A DNA stretch of 10,327 nt from Methanosarcinales archaeon (GTDB lineage Archaea; Halobacteriota; Syntropharchaeia; Alkanophagales; Methanospirareceae). The DNA is taken from NCBI GenBank assembly GCA_009618475.1, contig WJOV01000054.1:1-10327 (forward strand), given 5' to 3'. Below the pieces are notes generated by a model. It had not been told where the DNA came from, made no database searches, and saw nothing but the letters and a program-made list of their open reading frames with translations. Positions 6,233 to 10,327 of the stretch are shown here, in pieces. The position numbers and the translations under genes were made by a program. The first letter of the stretch is position 1, and every line of letters begins with the position of its first letter.

Positions 6233-7111
6233 TTAGAACCATGTTAATAATGCTTGTGTGTTTCCCAATCGCTTTCTGGCATGTTCACAATATTCAGGAT
6301 TGATATCAAAACCCATGTATTTTCGCCCCAATTTCTTACACGCTACTGCTGTGGTCCCAGACCCAACAAAAGGGTCTAAGACTATATCTTCCTCTCTTGT
6401 GAGCATTTTGAGCATTTCCCGTATTATATATTCTGGGTATATAGCAGGGTGTGGACAGTTTTTTATTGTCTCCACTGAGCTTTCGATAACGTCGCGCTTT
6501 AAATCATTGCCAAATATTCGGATAATAGTAAAACCTTGTTTTTCAATCTGATTTTTTCTACCCCCTTCCTGACCGCCAAATGCAGGAGCATGAATACCAC
6601 GTATTTTCATTCTGAATTCTGCTATTTCTCCTTTCTTAACCTCCTCTATTACCTTTTGTAATTCCTCTCTTGCTTTTTGCTTTTCCTGATCAGATAAAGT
6701 AGATTTTTCTATTAATTCAAAGTATTTCTTGCCCACATTGGTGTTTTCTCTTCTTCTCTTCTCTTTTTTTGTATTCGGTTCAGTCAGGAACTCATCAATA
6801 TTATAATAGTAATTACTTGACTTGACGAAATGGAAGAAAGGTTCTGTGCTACTCACAAGCCGTTTCTTGAACTGTCTTGGTGTCGGATTCGTTTTTATCC
6901 ATGTTATAGCGTTTACGAGTTTCTTTTTTATTACTTCAGCAGCGAATCTAAAAGGAATTAAGGATAAACTCCCTTCTTCATTGTATTTATCGCCCAAATT
7001 GAATACAATGCTACCGGTGTCCTTAACTATCCTGACACATTCATGAACTATCTTTAAAAGGGTTTCAATATATTTCTCAGGTGTGTTTTCGTTTCCTATT
7101 CCCCCCCCCAT
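6233..7111 (-). CDS. Beta-class DNA methyltransferase (N4-cytosine or N6-adenine), main part after frameshift
   Basis: Carries the body of the restriction-modification methyltransferase: GDKYN and ITWIKTNPTPRQFKKRL typical of N4-cytosine enzymes, a central variable region likely to hold target recognition (about residues 105-195), and the SAM-binding motif DPFVGSGTTAVACKKLGRKY with GFDINPEYCEHARKR near the end. The catalytic SPPY motif precedes FVGSGTT in the full enzyme, which is the beta order. The N-terminal ~50 residues, including SPPYY, lie in the frame ending at 7077. The two frames meet at a run of nine G. With eight G the reading DYGGGIGNENTPEKYI would be continuous, giving about 341 residues. 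An ATG at 7111 opens this frame, so separate initiation is conceivable but would lack the catalytic motif. Confidence 0.85.
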   Translation of the reverse strand: MGGGIGNENTPEKYIETLLKIVHECVRIVKDTGSIVFNLGDKYNEEGSLSLIPFRFAAEVIKKKLVNAITWIKTNPTPRQFKKRLVSSTEPFFHFVKSSNYYYNIDEFLTEPNTKKEKRRRENTNVGKKYFELIEKSTLSDQEKQKAREELQKVIEEVKKGEIAEFRMKIRGIHAPAFGGQEGGRKNQIEKQGFTIIRIFGNDLKRDVIESSVETIKNCPHPAIYPEYIIREMLKMLTREEDIVLDPFVGSGTTAVACKKLGRKYMGFDINPEYCEHARKRLGNTQALLTWF

Positions 7112-7259
7112 AATCCCGCTGTTTGTAGTACGGGGGGCTTGTTATAACAAGGTCTATCTCTCCATTTGGGATATACTTTAAAAGCTCAAAGCTATCACCT
7201 TCTACAATCTGATTTATCATTTGCTCGAATTTCGTCTTTTCAAAACCAATTGATGGCAT
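7077..7259 (-). CDS. DNA methyltransferase N-terminal fragment with catalytic SPPYY motif (frameshifted)
   Basis: Sixty residues from ATG 7259 (GTG 7262 also possible), preceded by a GAGGT site within the end of the acetyltransferase gene. It holds the start of the methyltransferase: INQIVEGDSFELLKYIPNGE, then the catalytic motif DLVITSPPYYKQRDYGGG. After the G run it reads seven out-of-frame residues and stops at 7077. TSPPY is the usual form in N4-cytosine methyltransferases, although N6-adenine enzymes of this class cannot be excluded. As sequenced, the fragment alone cannot bind SAM because motif I is in the other frame. Confidence 0.8.
   Translation of the reverse strand: MPSIGFEKTKFEQMINQIVEGDSFELLKYIPNGEIDLVITSPPYYKQRDYGGGNRKRKHT
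7101..7109 (-). repeat. Homopolymer run (nine G on the coding strand) at the methyltransferase frameshift
   Basis: Nine C on the plus strand, so G9 in the gene. It sits exactly where the two methyltransferase frames meet. Eight (or eleven) G would give one intact frame; nine shift the frame so that a stop is met at 7077. Such runs are prone to slippage during replication and transcription, and also to sequencing error. A second shorter run of six C (coding strand, 7132-7137) encodes part of SPPY. Confidence 0.85.
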
Positions 7260-7261
7260 CA

Positions 7262-7798
7262 CTATACCTCTTCATCCACCCTCCGCTCGTAAGTCTGAAC
7301 GAGCATCCCCTTACTTTGCTCCCAGGGCTCGCCCGTTTTATAGAAGTTATACTTCTCCATAGCTCGCTCACAGGGTTCGTTACCCGCGAGTATATTCACG
7401 TAATTCACCTTACATTTATTCGTTTTTGCGAGCTCATAGAACTGCTCATACATTGCCGATGCCACGCCCTGGTCTCGATATTCCGGTAGAACCGCCTGTT
7501 GCTCGCCGAAACAACCTCTTTCGGTTATGGAAGCTTTATACACGCCCACCAATTCACTATTTACACGAACACCGATGAAGAAATAGCCGGAGTCCATATC
7601 GTTCTTTATTTCCTCCTCGCTCATCGCCCGCTTCTCTCGCCATTCCTTCGGATACTCGTATGCCTTCAGCCACACCTCCTTGTAAAGAGCGGAGACGTCC
7701 CTCGCATCCTCGTTGCCCAATATTAATGCACGGTGTTTCTCGCCCGTATTTACCTCTTCAATAGCACAACATACGCCCATCTTCCCGGTTATAGACAT
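7262..7798 (-). CDS. GNAT family N-acetyltransferase
   Basis: A 178-residue protein from ATG 7798 with the acetyl-CoA binding motif A at residues 103-120 (VLPEYRDQGVASAMYEQF; R-x-x-G-x-A type), preceded by the beta strands GYFFIGVRVNSELVGVYKAS. It likely acetylates an amino group on a small molecule or protein; the substrate cannot be told. The frame is open up to a TTG at 7855, but that part is Lys-rich, overlaps the tsr3 end and has no family likeness. A TATA-like element at 7803-7813 would put initiation near 7781, matching a leaderless start at ATG 7780 (172 residues). The true start is therefore 7798 or 7780. The stop is two or three bases before the methyltransferase start, so the two are probably co-transcribed. 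Confidence 0.78.
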   Translation of the reverse strand: MSITGKMGVCCAIEEVNTGEKHRALILGNEDARDVSALYKEVWLKAYEYPKEWREKRAMSEEEIKNDMDSGYFFIGVRVNSELVGVYKASITERGCFGEQQAVLPEYRDQGVASAMYEQFYELAKTNKCKVNYVNILAGNEPCERAMEKYNFYKTGEPWEQSKGMLVQTYERRVDEEV

Positions 7799-7802
7799 GA
7801 CT

Positions 7803-7813
7803 ATAAATTTAAA
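7803..7813 (-). promoter_or_regulatory. TATA-like element upstream of the acetyltransferase
   Basis: TTTAAATTTA on the minus strand, centred about 28 nt before ATG 7780 and only 10 nt before ATG 7798. This spacing supports a leaderless acetyltransferase transcript starting at 7780 and a possible separate promoter for the acetyltransferase/restriction-modification genes. Assigned by position only. Confidence 0.35.
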
Positions 7814-7826
7814 TGATTTTTTCAGT

Positions 7827-8357
7827 TTAAGTTTTTTTCGCTTTTTTCGTTCCAACGTCCATGAACATTTTCTGCATTTCTATTACTTCACTACCGTCCT
7901 TTGCCTTAGCATAAGCGAGCAGCAGTTCCTCATTCAATCTCAGAAATTCCGTTCCCCACTTAAACTTGCCCAATATATGTTGCGATTGCTCGTGCTCGCC
8001 GAGGATAAACAAAGCAGCAGCGAACGCCTCTACGGAACCCAAAATAAAAGGTTTGCCATAGTTTACGGGATTCGCAGCTATCAAAAAAGGTAATGCGCGT
8101 TTTTTTCTTTTCATCTTCCTCAAAGTAGCCTCAAAGGCAGCTATTTTATTCCACGAGCAATCAAAAACGGTTATGCTGTTTGCGGATTCTCTATCTGCTG
8201 GAGAGAGCGTCTTTTCCGCAATTGGAACCAATAAAATCGTGTTATACGGTATTTTCCGCAGCACGTTTACCGATGCTATCAGCCCGAAACGTGCTAATTT
8301 CTTCGCCGTGCATTTCTTCGGGTCGCACTGCCCCGCATCATAAGCATATAGGTGCAT
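7827..8357 (-). CDS. tsr3: Tsr3-like SSU rRNA aminocarboxypropyltransferase (DUF367)
   Basis: A 176-residue protein matching the Tsr3 family along its whole length: DAGQCDPKKCTAKKLARFGL (7-26), LLVPIAEKTLSPAD (42-55), VFDCSWNK (64-71), LPFLIAANPVNYGKPFILGS (89-108), VEAFAAALFILG (109-120) and KFKWGTEFLRLNEELLLAYA (131-150). Tsr3 transfers the 3-amino-3-carboxypropyl group of SAM to a conserved uridine (or modified uridine) in helix 31 of small-subunit rRNA. The RLI-type N-terminal domain is short, as in archaea. It begins 3 nt from an A/T-rich leader and has no ribosome binding site, so it may be leaderless. Housekeeping gene. Confidence 0.92.
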   Translation of the reverse strand: MHLYAYDAGQCDPKKCTAKKLARFGLIASVNVLRKIPYNTILLVPIAEKTLSPADRESANSITVFDCSWNKIAAFEATLRKMKRKKRALPFLIAANPVNYGKPFILGSVEAFAAALFILGEHEQSQHILGKFKWGTEFLRLNEELLLAYAKAKDGSEVIEMQKMFMDVGTKKAKKT

Positions 8358-8370
8358 TTTGGTATTTCTA

Positions 8371-8380
8371 TTAATAAAAA
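8371..8380 (-). promoter_or_regulatory. Possible TATA element for tsr3
   Basis: TTTTTATTAA on the minus strand lies about 19 nt before the tsr3 ATG (8357), a little closer than the usual ~27. It is the only A/T-rich element upstream, and no ribosome binding site is seen. Low confidence. Confidence 0.25.
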
Positions 8381-8406
8381 GTAACGCAGCTTGAAAAGGG
8401 GGTTAA

Positions 8407-8469
8407 ATGACAAAGACATTGAAGAATATTTTGAGCTCAAAAATTAGAGTTCTCATGCTCCAGTTTTTA
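8407..8469 (+). pseudogene. Truncated N-terminus of a winged-helix-like or nucleotidyltransferase-associated gene
   Basis: From ATG 8407, about 20 codons read MTKTLKNILSSKIRVLMLQF. The pattern I-L-S-S-K-x-R-V-x-x-L-x-x-L is the usual start of archaeal winged-helix regulators and of some nucleotidyltransferase proteins. A purine-rich AGGGGG lies at 8396-8401. Beyond about 8470 the frame runs antisense through the VapB antitoxin and loses any family likeness, so the rest of the gene appears to be missing. The similarity is short and may be chance. Confidence 0.3.
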
Positions 8470-8664
8470 AGTGAACTTTTCTCTCCCCTCTTTTATTATT
8501 TCTTCTACATCAAAATCCTTCCATGCTCCTGCAAATTCCATCAAATCCTTCCTGCCCTTATCGGTAATCCGATTAATAACCTCACTGAAGCTCTCTCCTT
8601 CCATCTTTTCCACTTTTAACTTTTTATACGCATCTTCCGTAATTGTTATTGTCTTTGTTCCCAT
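8467..8664 (-). CDS. VapB-family antitoxin (DUF217), orphan
   Basis: A 65-residue protein. The N-terminus KTITITEDAYKKLKVEKMEG followed by ESFSEVINRIT is the ribbon-helix-helix DNA-binding part of archaeal DUF217/VapB antitoxins. The rest, LMEFAGAWKDFDVEEIIKEG, is the toxin-binding tail, here short. Such proteins neutralise a VapC ribonuclease encoded just downstream and repress the operon. No PIN-domain frame follows: only about 110 bp separate this stop from tsr3, and none of the frames there resembles a toxin. A TATA-like element lies 28 nt before the ATG, so the transcript is likely leaderless. Confidence 0.82.
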   Translation of the reverse strand: MGTKTITITEDAYKKLKVEKMEGESFSEVINRITDKGRKDLMEFAGAWKDFDVEEIIKEGREKFT

Positions 8665-9191
8665 GTATAGTTATGTGTATGTTTAACTCTATAAAGGTAT
8701 CGAAAAGGGAATCGCATTGCATCTTCATCTCAATCAAATACATCGCTTTGAAAGCAGAATGCTGGAAGCCGGTTTCATTTCATGCCTCTAAGATACGCAT
8801 TGCATCCTCTGTGCTCAGCATTCAGAAATAGAAAGAGGTTCATGGATCTGTCTCAGGTTGGATTTTCACCGACTGGATAGTATTAACTTTGCTCGGCACA
8901 CATATCCGCTTCATTTTTTAGCTTCTTCGCTTTTTTCGCAGCGGGTTACGAATAAAAAAGTTAGCAATGGTGAATTTGAACGAAACGATAGCGAAGAGTG
9001 CCAGATTCCAATTTCGGCTGTTCATAAGTAAAGACTATTTTATTTATTCTTCAGAGGATTTTGATTAACTTCTCTTTTAAGAATCTTACAAATCCTATCA
9101 AAATTCACTTTTGATTCATTCCGTTGTTAACACCCTATCCATCAGCACCCACCCAAAAACGAACATAACCCCGTAACTCCATAGAGCAGAC
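8665..9191. other. Intergenic region (~530 bp) without a convincing gene
   Basis: It holds the probable vapB promoter at its left end and the unassigned upstream region of the MATE gene at its right. Several short frames exist (for example a 33-codon frame at 8967-9068 on the plus strand), but none has a ribosome binding site or recognisable family. No tRNA-like fold, CRISPR repeat or terminal inverted repeat was seen. It may be decayed accessory DNA. Confidence 0.5.
8689..8696 (-). promoter_or_regulatory. TATA-like element for the VapB antitoxin
   Basis: CTTTATAG on the minus strand, centred about 28 nt before the ATG at 8664. This is the spacing expected for a leaderless archaeal transcript; no ribosome binding site is seen before the ATG. 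Confidence 0.4.
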
Positions 9192-10327
9192 ATGGACAAA
9201 GCGATCTACCGACGGGTAATAACGCTTGCACTTCCCGTACTCGTATCAAATCTCCTGTTCACCTTTCAGATCATCACTGACACCATCATGCTTGGTCGGT
9301 ATCCGCCGGCGGATATAAGTTTGAGTGCCGTTGGGCTGGGATTCACGTTGTATCACATGTTCTTCCCGCTGACAATGGGGCTGGTTACAGGCACGATAGC
9401 AATAATAGCACGGCGATGGGGCGAGAAGAACTATGACGAGGCAGGAAGAGTGGCAACCGATTCTGTGATAACCCTTGCATTGATCTCGATTCCCATAGCA
9501 CTCTTTGGCGTTTTCATCGCTCCACATTTAATCTACTATCTCGGTGCACGGGGCATGGTGATAACCGAAGGTACGAAATACATACAGGCTATTTTCGTAT
9601 TTTATCCATTTACCGCACTCGTCCTCGTTTATCACGGAATATTGAGAGCGGCAGGCGATACAAAAACGCCCATGTACGTAGATGTCATCTTAAATGTCTA
9701 TAACGTCCTGATGAACTATATTCTTATATTCGGCAAATTCGGCTTTCCGGAACTCGGTGTGCTTGGCGCGGGCATCGCAACCGGCACGTCATACGTCATC
9801 GCATTTGCCGTCTATATGTTACTACAAGCGGGAAACAAATTGATAATACATCCGGTTTACAGCCGGAACGTTAAATATCGGCTGGATACGATAAAGAAGA
9901 TATTCAAGATTGGCATTCCCGCGGGCATTGACATGGGAATGTGGAGTGTGTCGTCACTCGTTTTTACCGTGATGATCCTTCACTTCGGGACTGTTGGATA
10001 TTCTGCCTACCAGATTGGGCTGAGAGCAGAGAGTGTTGCGTATATGCCGGCATTTGCATTTGGAATCGCAGCCACCACGCTATCAGGCCAATGCTTAGGT
10101 GCGAAGAAAGAAGAATGGGCTAAAAAGGCGGTGCTCGCTTCTACCTACCTGTGTCTGCTCTTTATGACTGTCGTAGGTGCTATGTTCATACTCGTCCCGG
10201 ACTATATTGCAATGGTATTTACGGGAGATAAAGGGGTGGTGACGTTGGCGGCGTTATATCTCCTCATTATCGGCTTTTCCGAACCCGCGTTAGGTGCTTT
10301 CTTCACTCTTTCCGGTGGGATGCGGGG
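9192..10327 (+). CDS. MATE family multidrug/cation antiporter (3' end outside window)
   Basis: The frame from ATG 9192 (MDKAIYRRVITLALPVLVSN) stays open to the window edge, giving 378 codons of an expected ~450. MATE transporters export drugs or metabolites in exchange for Na+ or H+. Family landmarks are LALPVLVSNLLFTFQIITDT at the first helix, the repeated hydrophobic helices, LRAAGDTKTPMYVDVILNVY (about 156-175), GVLGAGIATGTSYVIAF (about 192-208), and the second-half repeat IGIPAGIDMGMWSVSSLVFT, then FAFGIAATTLSGQCLGAKKE. About ten helices are visible. No ribosome binding site precedes the ATG and the upstream promoter is unclear. Substrate not predictable. Confidence 0.9.
   Translation, partial: MDKAIYRRVITLALPVLVSNLLFTFQIITDTIMLGRYPPADISLSAVGLGFTLYHMFFPLTMGLVTGTIAIIARRWGEKNYDEAGRVATDSVITLALISIPIALFGVFIAPHLIYYLGARGMVITEGTKYIQAIFVFYPFTALVLVYHGILRAAGDTKTPMYVDVILNVYNVLMNYILIFGKFGFPELGVLGAGIATGTSYVIAFAVYMLLQAGNKLIIHPVYSRNVKYRLDTIKKIFKIGIPAGIDMGMWSVSSLVFTVMILHFGTVGYSAYQIGLRAESVAYMPAFAFGIAATTLSGQCLGAKKEEWAKKAVLASTYLCLLFMTVVGAMFILVPDYIAMVFTGDKGVVTLAALYLLIIGFSEPALGAFFTLSGGMR

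Noticed and set aside
7827..7855. Overlap of the acetyltransferase frame with the end of tsr3
   Set aside because: The overlapping part starts at a TTG, is a Lys-rich low-complexity stretch and is better explained by a start at 7798 or 7780.
8857..8880. Minus-strand reading YPVGENPT followed by a stop, reminiscent of the end of some TnpB transposases
   Set aside because: It is only eight residues, and nothing TnpB-like is encoded upstream on that strand.
8967..9068. A 33-codon frame starting MVNLNETIAKSARFQFRLF
   Set aside because: It has no ribosome binding site or promoter at a useful distance and no family likeness; it is equally likely by chance in A/T-rich DNA.
1..10327. Avoidance of GAGCTC (SacI site), as a test of the nuclease family
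   Set aside because: Five sites were found by eye (201, 489, 4674, 7430, 8433), roughly what or more than chance gives, so there is no avoidance. This neither supports nor excludes the family call if the sites are methylated.

Overview
This 10.3 kb window looks like archaeal chromosome, most likely from a euryarchaeon. The main evidence is a RaSEA-type archaeosine radical SAM protein, an archaeal Tsr3 (DUF367) protein, four DUF2178 membrane proteins, two archaeal-type antitoxins (DUF104 and VapB/DUF217), and BRE/TATA-like promoters, some placed for leaderless transcripts. I see nothing that fixes the lineage more precisely. No tRNA, rRNA, CRISPR array or intact insertion sequence was seen.

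Layout. Positions 1-1906 hold two tandem ABC-2 type permease paralogues. The first is cut by the window edge. The 487 bp between them carry an oppositely oriented DUF104 antitoxin followed by the last ~30 codons of a deleted PIN toxin. Positions 2148-4090 form a tight operon: two DUF2178 membrane proteins, a 31-residue single-helix microprotein, two more DUF2178 paralogues (about 48% identical to each other), and an XRE-type HTH regulator. This operon is the best candidate for an undescribed system: a membrane-protein array coupled to a small DNA-binding regulator. Positions 4110-8357 are all on the minus strand. In transcription order they are Tsr3, a GNAT acetyltransferase, a beta-class DNA methyltransferase broken by a G9 run, a PD-(D/E)XK type II restriction nuclease, and RaSEA. 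The restriction-modification pair therefore sits between two RNA-modification genes. Positions 8407-8664 hold a second orphan antitoxin (VapB) next to a truncated N-terminus of a winged-helix-like gene. About 530 bp without a convincing gene follow, and then a MATE-family exporter that runs off the right edge.

How the parts relate. The methyltransferase and nuclease are a self-contained defence module. Its methyltransferase frame is off by one base at the G run, which could mean phase variation, a pseudogene or an assembly error. The two antitoxins without toxins suggest repeated decay of toxin-antitoxin cassettes at this locus. RaSEA and Tsr3 act on tRNA and SSU rRNA respectively and are presumably core genes flanking accessory DNA.
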